Assembly: GCA_963989385.1 (NCBI GenBank)
Contig: OZ022510.1
Coordinates: forward strand, 31,625,448 to 31,689,447
From: Ctena decussata
Lineage: Eukaryota > Mollusca > Bivalvia > Lucinida > Lucinidae
Direction: 5' to 3'
DNA: 64,000 bases
The stretch's first letter is position 1; the number at the start of each line of letters is the position of its first letter. This document shows positions 54,845-63,597 of this stretch, piece by piece. Made by a program: the position numbers and the translations under genes. Below the pieces are notes generated by a model. It did no database searches, was not told the origin of the DNA, and was given only the letters and a program-made list of their open reading frames with translations.

Positions 54845-55013
54845 TGCAAACAGCGTAGATCCTGATGAGGCGGCTCATGATGAGCCGCCTCATCATGATC
54901 TACACTGTTTGTCCTCTAGTCTTTGAATTCTCAATACGATATATCTTGGACCAGGCAGTTTTTAAAAATCGTGCAGACGTAAATTTTGTCGTCTGCTTTT
55001 TTGCGCTTAAAGA
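54845..55013 (+). repeat. Palindromic repeat with GAGGCGGCTCAT core, copy A
   Basis: GCAAACAGCGTAGATC / GATCTACACTGTTTGT outer and GATGAGGCGGCTCAT / ATGAGCCGCCTCATC inner arms make a near-perfect 67-bp palindrome (54845-54911). It is followed by CTCTAGTCTTTGAATTCTCA and the hairpin GCAGACG...CGTCTGC. The whole block recurs inverted at 58707-58838. Confidence 0.7.
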
Positions 55014-55532
55014 AATAACTGGAAGCTGCCTCACACGTGTTATCGAAGGTTTTACGCTGTTTCGTATTTTTTTGTTTGTTAGCGTCAAGCTATGTAGGCT
55101 GGTGAGGGATTATTTTGCTGTCAGTTTAAGAAATTCATGTACATTGAGATCGTTGTAATTACGTTACTTCATACAATTCCCTTGCGCAAGCATAATCCTT
55201 CAAAATTTGACAGAGACGTAAATTAATTTCAAAAGAGCGCGAGCATAAACACATTCCCTTCTGTTTAGATTAGTTGTTGGCGAGAAATTCGTCATTTTAC
55301 AAATCATATGACAGAGGTTTTTAGCTCTTAGTCGCTATTATTTGCTTTGCTATGAACCAAGACGCCTCTATGCAGACTTGTTTCTGAACCAGAACTCGCT
55401 CTGTACATAATAGAGTCTTATTCGTTCGTTGTGTGCCATTAATGGTTTGTCTCCGGCGGTTTCGGCCCTCGTTCTTCTTAATAAAATCCTCGTTTTGTAC
55501 TTTGTTTTGATCTATGTTTTATGTCATTGTAG
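55014..55532. other. No recognised feature
   Basis: Sequence upstream of the exon candidate at 55533; no clear promoter or upstream exon. Confidence 0.45.
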
Positions 55533-55628
55533 GCTAAAACAAATCAATGCTTCCAAGAAAATTACCCTGAAGAGTTTGTCAGACGTGTTGTGTACGCAAT
55601 TACCACAATGGGTCACAATATCGGGAAG
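55533..55628 (+). CDS. Candidate internal coding exon, unidentified protein
   Basis: The 96 bases are bordered by ATGTTTTATGTCATTGTAG and GGGAAG|GTAGGT and encode exactly 32 codons in phase 0: AKTNQCFQ, then ENYPEEFVRRVVYAITTMG, then HNIGK. Codon choice is protein-like, and the stretch lies outside every repeat I recognise. This is the best exon candidate of the window. A 39-base phase-0 stretch with good borders follows at 56359-56397 (PLQKMGQLIGSIQ), and a 40-base one precedes at 54298-54337. The protein family is not recognised, so an old retrocopy remnant or chance remain possible. Confidence 0.35.
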
Positions 55629-56731
55629 GTAGGTCCTGCACAAACAGTGTAAACTCAGATAATACTGCTCCTAAAATAGTATTCTGAGCTGCTTTTGCAA
55701 TACTTTGGCAATGCTACCTCTTATATTTTGACAAACCCGGATGACTGTAAAATGAGCATGTCAAATTAAAGCCCACCAAATATCTAGGGAAATTACGGTT
55801 TAATCATGGAAGATAACTAAGTTCTACTGAATTGCTTGGCGTCTGGTTGGAATCATTCACTGTACGAGAAGGAAACACATTTTTATTCTGGGTTATTTGG
55901 ATATATCATAAAAAATATGATTTTGTCGAGACTGTGTTGTGTTTCGCCCGTTTGACTTCCGAGTCATCCACTTTTTTATGCAGATGCTAAAATTACTTTT
56001 TTGTAGGCCTTATAATGTTACTGCAAATCCGAACCGTGTCTGCACGTCATTACATGTACATGTAAATAAGCGTCTAAACTCTCAAGAAGGGACAATACCA
56101 GAATATCTTATTTTCGAGACATCAAAATGTTAGGAGAAATTATCGTTCACATCTCTTTCAGTCAATTTGCTAGTTCATTTTTTTTTAACTTTTTAAACTC
56201 CTAGCGGCTCCGGAAATCCGAATCAAATCAGCATAACTGGGCATGACATTTAGCTGTCCTGCCTTGCATGCCGGTTATGGATTGATAGGACAGGCAGAAC
56301 GCAAAACTCTTTCTTATTTGATGCTCAATATTCCCGCAAATCCATTTCGTTTTTGCAGCCCTTACAAAAAATGGGTCAACTGATCGGGTCTATACAGGTA
56401 CACGGAATTTTAGGCTGTATGGAACGAACAGCTGGCCTTTTTGTTTGAACAGATTTTGGTCTATTGGAAGATTACAAACATGGATACAGTTTAGGTCTCA
56501 AATTACACCAATGCATAATCTATCGAGGTCCATATACAATTTGTACATTTCCTGAAGCACCTTTCACCTCTTCACCGAATAAATGGCATTTTGCAAAACG
56601 GCTATTTTGAGATGTGCACAGAAAGTCCTTAGAAATAATGAATATGGAAGCTTTAAATCATTTGTACTATCACAGCCCAGCTGCGGCAAATAATTTAAGC
56701 TGAGCCACGCTAAAAGGGTGTTTATGCATTC
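55629..56731. other. No recognised repeat; one possible micro-exon
   Basis: 56359-56397 is bounded by TTTCGTTTTTGCAG and ATACAG|GTACAC. Elsewhere nothing is recognised. Confidence 0.35.
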
Positions 56732-56789
56732 GCGAACAGCAAAGGCTAAGGCCAGTCTGCGCAGACTGGTCATGGCATTTGTTGTTCGC
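56732..56789. repeat. Hairpin with GCGAACAGCAAAGGC arms
   Basis: GCGAACAGCAAAGGCTAAGG pairs imperfectly with GGCATTTGTTGTTCGC around CCAGTCTGCGCAGACTGG. Related to 3381-3451. Confidence 0.5.
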
Positions 56790-57350
56790 ACACACACATC
56801 AGATGCATAGCCGTCGGGAATCGACCGACACAAAAAATAAAGATTTAGCCCGACTGTGCAGATTTATACACTTATTTGAATTTTTGCTTTTCGCAGATTT
56901 GTACAACAACATTTCTACGTAACACGGCTTAATTTTGTATTGTCATTCCACTGGAGTCGCAGGTGTTTCATGCTGCTAACCAGTTCATAGGAGCCGCATC
57001 AAACATATAGAAGGTAACTTACCATATCTTCGAAAAGTGAAAACTCAAACCAGACTTTTAATCAAGCCCATCATGGTGAAGTCTTCATTATGTGCAAGTG
57101 GATGTCTAAGTATACATACATGGTGTTTGAAAAAAAAATCAGTCAGATTGCGCAACTGCGCAGCCGGGCTGAGTTGCGGCTGTTCACAAATTAATGAGCA
57201 CTCGTTTTGTGCTTCGCAGTTCATTTGGTAGAAAACCATAAACTGCAAGTTCAAACAAAGTTGGTCGTCATAAATACACTCCTAGCACTAAAAGAATCTG
57301 TTATGCATCATGTTACCCTGAAAAAGGAAAGTCGACGTATAAAAATAAAA
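56790..57350. other. No recognised gene
   Basis: Overlapping ORFs at 57037-57254 on both strands show no domain. Confidence 0.45.
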
Positions 57351-57587
57351 TGAGCCACGACACGACAAAACCAACAATGTGGTTGTGCGCCCAGTGCAGA
57401 CTCAGATCAGCCTGGGCGTTCGCCCGTTTGATCAGAGGTTTTGTTAAGTGCCCAAAAGGTAGCTGAGGGTGTAAGCTACTTCCGTGTGGACAGCGAAGAC
57501 TCTGATCAGACTGGGCGGATGCCCAGGCTGATCTGACTCTGGGCTGGGCGCACAACCACATTGTTGGTTTTGTCGTGTCGCGGCTCA
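57351..57587 (-). mobile_element. PAL240 MITE, copy 16 (subfamily I)
   Basis: Complete with left terminus TGAGCCACGACACGAC. The right arm is very close to consensus. Flanks AA/TT do not match as direct repeats. The minus ORF 57313-57627 is its translation. Confidence 0.85.
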
Positions 57588-57762
57588 TTAATGTAAATGC
57601 TCTCTGAAAGAGTAAAGCCCTATACAAACTAAAACCATGTTACAGTAGGCCTGATTCAAAATACGTAAAGCAAATTCTTTATTTCTTCAAACTGCGTTTA
57701 CCACGATTACGAAATGTTCTGGTATATTGTTATAATACGCTAAGCTTGCTTAAACAAGAATA

Positions 57763-57926
57763 CAGACGAACCTGTCTTAAGGGGTCACTCTATTAAGATG
57801 TCAGCCACATTTTGGGGGTCACTTGAACCGAAATACAATGTAAAATGATCCTGTATTAAGGGGCACCTGTCTGAAGCAGTGTGTGTGGTGTGTCCCTTGG
57901 GTGACAGTATAAGAGAGTTTTGACTG
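57763..57926. mobile_element. Pogo/Tigger-like MITE, second copy
   Basis: TA|CAGACGAACCTGTCTTAA and AGAGAGTTTTGACTG|TA. The interior TTAAGGGGTCACTCTATTAA and CTTGAACCGAAATACAATGT matches 35251-35428. More diverged than that copy. Confidence 0.7.
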
Positions 57927-57989
57927 TAAATGCATGTATCCTATGAGTACACAACGTTGAATCTATGTCATAGAACGGATTCTAACACA

Positions 57990-58452
57990 ATGTGCCTATA
58001 GAAGCAATGGAACGTTTCTGAGTTTTATTCTGCAACAATTCACTTTTTCGGAGTGTGTGAGTCTAATTGCTGACGTCACTGACATTACTGACGTAATTTT
58101 GTGACGTTTTGAGACGTTTGACGGTGTCACGTCTCTTTTTATTTATAAAATAACCTTAAAAACGTACATTTACCTTAGTTACAGTTAAGAATATTGGCGG
58201 GAGCATGAACGCACCGGCAGGAAGGTTTGGAGAGATTGAATGAAAAAAAATACTTTTTTCGCGTTTTTGAGAGTTAGAATCGAAAGACCTCAGCTCTAGC
58301 ATTGAACTGTAGAGTGATAGTTCACTGTTTGTCCGCCAGTTGTAAGAAGATATATCACTCGCGCTCCGCGCTTGTGATACATGTATGATCTACTGTGCAA
58401 CTGACCTCCAAACAGTGAATTATTACTCAACAATTCACTGCTAGAGCCGATC
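57990..58452 (+). repeat. Dispersed repeat, copy B (partner 37.3 kb)
   Basis: Inverted relative to 37313-37695. Its 3' part (about 58290-58452) is a palindrome between AGCTCTAGCATTGAACTGTA and AATTCACTGCTAGAGC, centred on ATCACTCGCGCTCCGCGCTTGTGAT. Confidence 0.65.
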
Positions 58453-58706
58453 TATTTATAACATAACGTTGATTCTAACATGACTTTAACGTTTTCCCCA
58501 TTGAAAGCATATAGGAAGCGGCGTTGTGCGAAAAATATGTGATAACTGAGCTAGAGCTGAACATCCATCTCTAGCTCTGCGGGTGGTGCAATTTGTATTT
58601 ATGACCTCACATACAAACGTAATTTTCATTGTAGGTATGTTGCCTGGGTTCTCAGACTGCACGAAGGAGCAATGAGATATGCGTATTCCTTGCTTTCACG
58701 TTAACT

Positions 58707-58838
58707 CTTTAAGCACCAAAAAAGCAGACGACAAAATTTACGTCTGCAAAAATTAAAAAAATGCCTTGTCCAAGACATTTCACTTTGAGAATTCAAAGAC
58801 TAGAGGGCAAACAGTGTAGATCTAGATGAGGCGGCTCT
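58707..58838 (-). repeat. Palindromic repeat with GAGGCGGCT core, copy B
   Basis: Inverted and truncated version of 54845-55013: TTTAAGCACCAAAAAAGCAG, ACGACAAAATTTACGTCTGC, GAGAATTCAAAGACTAGAGG, GCAAACAGTGTAGATCTAGA. It ends after GAGGCGGCTC, so the second half of the palindrome is missing. Confidence 0.65.
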
Positions 58839-59507
58839 CCGCTGTTAGCAAATTTTGCTAATTTCCTCACCTTATGGTATGTATGATCATGGAGGACTCA
58901 GATCAGCCTGCGCATCTGCGCTTTCTTATCAAAGTCTTCCCTTTCAGCATTAGCAAACAGTGAGTGATTGGGCCATTTCAAATCTAAAAGGCGAAAGTTC
59001 CTGATAAATCGGAGCTGAGATGGTACTCAGACCAATTTTCTTACTTACAATGCGTATTTGGGATAAGGTTCATTTTCACGCGACGCCATTTATTGATATT
59101 GTACGTCGTAGATGAATGCATTGCCTGCTGTTTAACGGTCCTTTCAATTGTATGTCAGTCACATCGAGCCGATAGAGTGGTAAAAATAAAAGCATGTAAA
59201 AGTTCGCAGCCTGAAAAGAATTCCGCAAACGGGACTCGAGCCTGGGCTGTTAGCTTAGTAAGCCAACGCTTTACCCACCGAGCTCCTAAAGTCTAAATGA
59301 TCAGATATTTTCATCCGCGAGTGAGAGTTAATAGCGTTAACAAAGTCTGTCTATGAACTCTGCGAATGTGTGTCTTGGTGTGCACATGGGAGCATTTATT
59401 TATTGCTATTCTTGACAGCCGTTTAAAATCATAAAGCTTCCTAAACTGGGTTCTCGCGAGATTTGCAGCGAAACGAGAAGTCGCTAAGGTCGACACATTT
59501 AATAAAA
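58839..59507. other. No gene established; tRNA-like segment and a possible minus-strand first exon
   Basis: 59212-59290 on the minus strand reads GGAGCTCGGTGGGTAAAGCG, TTGGCTTACTAAGCTAA and CAGGCTCGAGTCCCG: A box, a 5-bp anticodon arm with ACT, and a B-box-like segment. It is most likely a SINE head. 59089 down to 59049 on the minus strand opens ATGGCGTCGCGTGAAAATGA and meets GTAAGT after 41 bases (MASRENEPYPKYA). Confidence 0.35.
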
Positions 59508-59742
59508 TGAGCCACGACATGAGAAAACCAACAAAGGGGTTGTGCGTCCAGCGCAGACTCAGATCAGCCTGGGCATCCTCCCAGTCTGATCAGTCTTCGC
59601 TGTCCGCATGGAGGTAGCTTAGTCGCTTAACTGCCCTTAAGTGCAAAGCAAAGACTCTGATCAGACTGGGCGAATGACCAGGCTGATCTGAGTCTGCGCT
59701 ATGAGCACAGCCACTTTGTTGGTTTTCTTGTGTAGCGGATAA
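59508..59742 (+). mobile_element. PAL240 MITE, copy 17 (subfamily I)
   Basis: Left terminus TGAGCCACGACATGAG; the right end has decayed to TGTGTAGCGGATAA. The arms otherwise pair well. Confidence 0.8.
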
Positions 59743-59941
59743 ATAGAAAACATGGAAAATAGTGTAGAAGGGCAATGCACTGGGTTTTATCAAATTCCAT
59801 ATCCTGCCCATGACAACTAACGAGAAGTTGTAAAACGAAGCAATATAACACGACACCAGCGGATAGCAATATCAACTATTCTTTCCCGGGTACAATGTAC
59901 AAGGTGCGCATGTACTGTAGGTAGCCTAAAGCAAACATAAA

Positions 59942-60337
59942 TGAGCCGTGACACGACAAAATCAACAAAGTGGCAAGTGCGCTACGCAAAGTGTCAGACC
60001 AGCCTCGGCAGCAGCCCAGTCGGATTATAGTCTTCGCTGTCGCCTTAGTTTCCTTTAAGTGCACAGCAAAGGCTCTTGTCAGACTGGGCGATGGTAAAAC
60101 ATAACAAAAGCGCTACAATTAGTCGTCAGCAAAAAAAGTGGCATGTGCGCCCAACGAACACTTTATAGCATGGCTGTGAATCCATCCGACTGATCGAAAT
60201 CTTCGCTGTCGGCATGGAGGTAACTAAGACACTTAGCTACTCTTTACACGCAAGCGAAGACTTTGGTCAGACTGGGCAGATCCGAGTCTGCGCTGGGCGT
60301 AAATGCCACGTTCTATATCGTGTCGTGTGGCGGTTCA
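59942..60337 (+). mobile_element. Two fused PAL240 copies (18a, 18b; subfamily II)
   Basis: A left copy (59942 to about 60095) has its terminus, left arm and loop but stops in GACTGGGCGATGG. About 35 bp later a second copy starts inside its left arm (GTGGCATGTGCGCCCAACG) and runs to GTGGCGGTTCA. The outer ends thus still form a terminal pair (AA/AA flanks), with two loops between them. Confidence 0.75.
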
Positions 60338-60581
60338 AATCACGGAGTTCCAACCCTCACCTTTAATGCCATGGGTTTCCCTCAAATTGTCTACCGTTTA
60401 AGTTTATCTTGGTGCGAATAGCTTCCATTGACTTGTTCCAAAATGTCGAACAGGTGTCAGATATTGTTCAGCTAATTCTCATTACTGAATGCTACCATGT
60501 TTTGTGTGTCATCAAGGACCAAATATCTCAGCATCCGTCAATTGTCAGCATGTATGAAAAATCTTATCCAGCTGTGCTGCA

Positions 60582-60608
60582 GGGGGGGGGGGGGGGGGGG
60601 GGGGGGGG
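60582..60608. repeat. Run of 27 G
   Basis: Homopolymer directly before the SINE at 60609. It generates poly-glycine and poly-proline ORFs. Confidence 0.9.
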
Positions 60609-60810
60609 TGCTGGGTACAACTTCCAGTGCCGGGGCGTCATATGGTTGGGCAAGGGCCTACCGTGCTTGCAGTAGGTGCGGGTTGGAGTTGTTTGGAAAA
60701 TTCTCTCGTCTGTCATTTCTCTCTTCTTGTTCCTTTCTTTGGGAGACGGTCCGATATAGACTAAAATACTGTCTGAAAGGGCCGTTAAATCCAAAACAAC
60801 CAACCAACTT
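60609..60810 (+). mobile_element. tRNA-headed SINE, family 1, copy 4
   Basis: Head GTGCCGGGGCGTCATATGGT, GGGCCTACCGTGCTTGCAGT, GGTGCGGGTTGGAGTTG; body TTTGGGAGACGGTCCGATAT; tail GGGCCGTTAAATCCAAAACA plus ACCAACCAAC. The clearest copy of the family. Confidence 0.7.
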
Positions 60811-61025
60811 ACCAGCTGTGCAGGGAACGCTAAGAACATACTGCAACTTTGATACGGTAATTTCTGCTCAATGAAATCTGTTTGACTTGTTGTCGATTAT
60901 CAAACCGATCATATTTGTGACGATGATAAGTACATGAATGATACAAAGGACGTATGTTCCGGAGCTCACCCTGATATGAACGGCAAACAGTATGTTTCAA
61001 GTACACTGCAATAAAATTACGTAGA

Positions 61026-61297
61026 TTTACGGTAGAATAACTGGAAACCAGCTGCCAGTCCATTTCCTTTTATTTTAATGGACGCCCGTAAAGATTGCAG
61101 GAATCATCGAGCAGAGTAGGATAGAATAGAACAGGTGGTCATTTAGCTCTTCAACACTAAAAAGTTATTTTCAATTGCGGCCAATTAACATTACACTGCC
61201 ATATCGTTATTTCCGACCGTCTTACACAGTCAGGCAAACGCCCGTAAAAATAACGGGAAATGGACAGGAAGCTGGTTGCCCGTTATTCTACCGTAAA
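61026..61297. mobile_element. MITE with TTTACGGTAGAATAAC ends
   Basis: TTTACGGTAGAATAACTGG near 61026 is inverted as CGTTATTCTACCGTAAA at 61281-61297. The pairing continues through AACCAGCT.CCAGTCCATTTCC / GGAAATGGACAGGAAGCTGGTT and CCCGTAAA. Arms are about 80 bp, centre about 110 bp. Target duplication not identified. Confidence 0.65.
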
Positions 61298-61588
61298 ATG
61301 TAAGGATTTTTTTTACAGTTTACGTTAAAACTGCATATTATTAAATTTTCGCAGAAATCACTGTCTCTTTATTAAAACTTCCAAACTACAATATGGTACA
61401 GCCAAATTCGGTACCGGCTGCACAGCGCCGGGCTGTAACAAATGTTTTCCCAAACGCGAAAAATGACACATTTGCTTGCCGTGTTAATATAAAAGATTAT
61501 ATGGAGATGAAAATTAGTGTAATTACAAACTGCAGGATATGTAGGAAATCAGTGAGCTAGACAGATTACGGGTGTCCGATGACACATA

Positions 61589-61796
61589 TGAGCCGCGACA
61601 CGAGAAAACCAACGAAGTGTTTGTGCATCCGCCCAGTCTGATCAGAGTCTTCACTGTCCGCATGGAAGAAGCTTAGACCTGAGCTACCCTTTAAGTGCTT
61701 AGCGAAGAGTCTGATCAGACTGGACAGATGGCCAGGCTGATCTGAGACTGCGCAGCATGCGCAACCACTTTGTTTGTTTTCTCGTGCTGCGGCTCA
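61589..61796 (+). mobile_element. PAL240 MITE, copy 19 (subfamily I, left-arm deletion)
   Basis: The deletion removes GCGCAGACTCAGATCAGCC and neighbouring bases, much the same part of the arm that copy 14 lost. Right terminus GTGCTGCGGCTCA. Confidence 0.8.
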
Positions 61797-61810
61797 ATCA
61801 TATTAATATT

Positions 61811-62048
61811 TGAGCCGCGACACGACAAAACCAACAATGTGGTTGTGCGCCCTGCGCAGACTCAGATCAGCCTGGGCATCCGCCCAGTCTGATCAGAGTC
61901 TTCGCTGTCCGCGTGGAGGTAGCTCAGACCCTTAGCTACCCTTTGAGCACTTAACGAAGAGTCTAATCAAACTGAGCAAATGCCCAGGCTGATCTGAGTC
62001 TGCGCTGGGCGCACGACCACATTGTTGGTTTTCTCGTGTCGCGGCTCA
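61811..62048 (+). mobile_element. PAL240 MITE, copy 20 (subfamily I)
   Basis: Near-consensus and flanked by TT on both sides, only 14 bp after copy 19 and in the same orientation. Confidence 0.9.
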
Positions 62049-62168
62049 TTTAAAGTAGAAATGCAGATAGTGCGCAATAAGCTGTACCCCAAACGATATT
62101 TTATAGTTTTTGCACCATTTTATTGTACAATGGTCACTATCTTAATTCAAATCCTAAATTTTTCATCT

Positions 62169-62412
62169 GGGGCCAGTTGTTCAAAGCATCATTAGCCTAA
62201 CGAGCTCGTTAAGAGGTCAACTCGTTAAGTGTTTTGTGACTTTATAGCCAAATACACTTATATTTTATGTTGAAAATATGTGAGAAGCTTTTGCAATGCA
62301 AAAGCTTCTCACATTTTTACAACAAAAAATATTGGCATATTTGTGATATTTACGTTTGAAAATTTAACGTCACGTTAACTAACGACGTCATTAGTTTTGA
62401 ACAACTGGGCCC
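62169..62412. mobile_element. MITE with GGGCCAGTTGTTCAAA ends
   Basis: GGGGCCAGTTGTTCAAAGC and TTTTGAACAACTGGGCCC are inverted. CATTAGCCTAACGAG and TAACGACGTCATTAG lie just inside. The centre holds TGTGAGAAGCTTTTGCA-A-TGCAAAAGCTTCTCACA, a perfect 17-bp-stem hairpin. No clear target duplication. Confidence 0.75.
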
Positions 62413-62980
62413 AGGTGTTTCTATGTTTACGTATAAACATTATAATCAGGGTATAGTGGGATACAAACATATACCCAGAGACAATTAAAATAAACGCTTC
62501 ATAGCTCTAGGGTATTTCATTAACCACAAAGGGCTTAGAACAATTAGTTAGCCTATAAAATCTAATTGGCACAATTTCTGTCTGTCACTGAGAGACATGC
62601 CACTATGTAAATGAATCACAAATGCTGTTCTTTTTTAAACAAACCGAGCAGCCAAACACTCGATCATGGCACAGAGCTGCTCACTTCCTTATAGGCATAT
62701 GTTTTGCATTAATAGGCTGTGACTTTAATTCTGCAATGTATATACATTCATGTAGACGGCGTCAAAACAGCTGTAAGGTAGGAAACACGTTACATATGTA
62801 TTAAGATGCGTGCTGAGGGCCCAAACGTAGACTGAACATTTTCTTGTTACTTTGAGCTGCTGTTCAAATGCGTGAACATATCTTACACCCGCTTCTTTCT
62901 CTCTACCCCGCCCCCTCCTCATCCCCCCCCCCCCAACACACACACAAACAGGCCATCTGTAAGTTTATTCTGATCATCCT
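62413..62980. other. No recognised gene
   Basis: ORF 62622-62804 ends near a donor-like CTGTAAG|GTAGGA but has no convincing acceptor. Pyrimidine-rich and C-run tracts at about 62895-62940. Confidence 0.4.
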
Positions 62981-63203
62981 GGGGCCGTATTCATAAAGCC
63001 ACTTAAGTCGTTGCTATGCGGTTGCAAATGCTAAATATCTATTAAGGAGATTCCCTACAACTATGAAATTTGGTCTGGAGGAACAGTCTTTGTAAGACTG
63101 TTCCTCCAGAGCAAATTTCATAGTTGTAGGGAATCTCCTTCAAAGAAATTTGGCCTTAGCAACAGCATAGCAACCACTTAAGTCGTTTTATGAATACGGC
63201 CCC
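62981..63203. mobile_element. Foldback MITE with GGGGCCGTATTCATAAA ends
   Basis: GGGGCCGTATTCATAAAGCC / GTTTTATGAATACGGCCCC outer ends, CACTTAAGTCGTTGCTATGC / GCATAGCAACCACTTAAGTC next, and an almost perfect inner stem from AAGGAGATTCCCTACAACTA to its inverse around ACAGTCTTTGTAAGACTGT. Essentially the entire 223 bp folds. Confidence 0.8.
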
Positions 63204-63361
63204 AGATGTTGTTCCTTATGGCTGCCTCTCTCTGTTAGCATGACTTTATTTCACTATCTGTTTTCCAACCGGGCTCACAGCATCAAAATAAAATGGCTTG
63301 GACAGTTTTGTCCCTGCATGCTCACCTTTATCTCTCTGTGTGTTGGCTGCCATAGATGATT

Positions 63362-63597
63362 TGAGCAACGACACGAGAAAACCAACAAAGTGGCTGTGCG
63401 CCTAGCGCAGACTCACTGAGCATTGGTATCAAGCCAGTCTGATCAGACTCTTCGCTAAGCACTTAAGAGTAGCTAAGGGTATAAGCTACCTCTATGCGGA
63501 CAACGAAGACTCTGATCAGACTTGGCGGATGCCCAGGCTGAACTGAGTCTGCGCTGGGCGCACAACCACTTTGTTGGTTTTGTCGTGTCGCGGCTCA
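63362..63597 (-). mobile_element. PAL240 MITE, copy 21 (subfamily I)
   Basis: Complete apart from a worn left terminus (TGAGCAACGACACGAG) and a short change in the left arm (CTGAGCATTGGTATCAAGCC). Flanks TT/AT. Confidence 0.8.

Noticed and set aside
21696..57627. Recurrent ORFs with a WLCAQRRLRSAWASAQSDQS-like sequence (for example at 21696, 22945, 24796, 25181, 57313)
   Set aside because: They coincide exactly with PAL240 copies and are translations of its arm in whichever frame happens to be open. They have no independent coding evidence.
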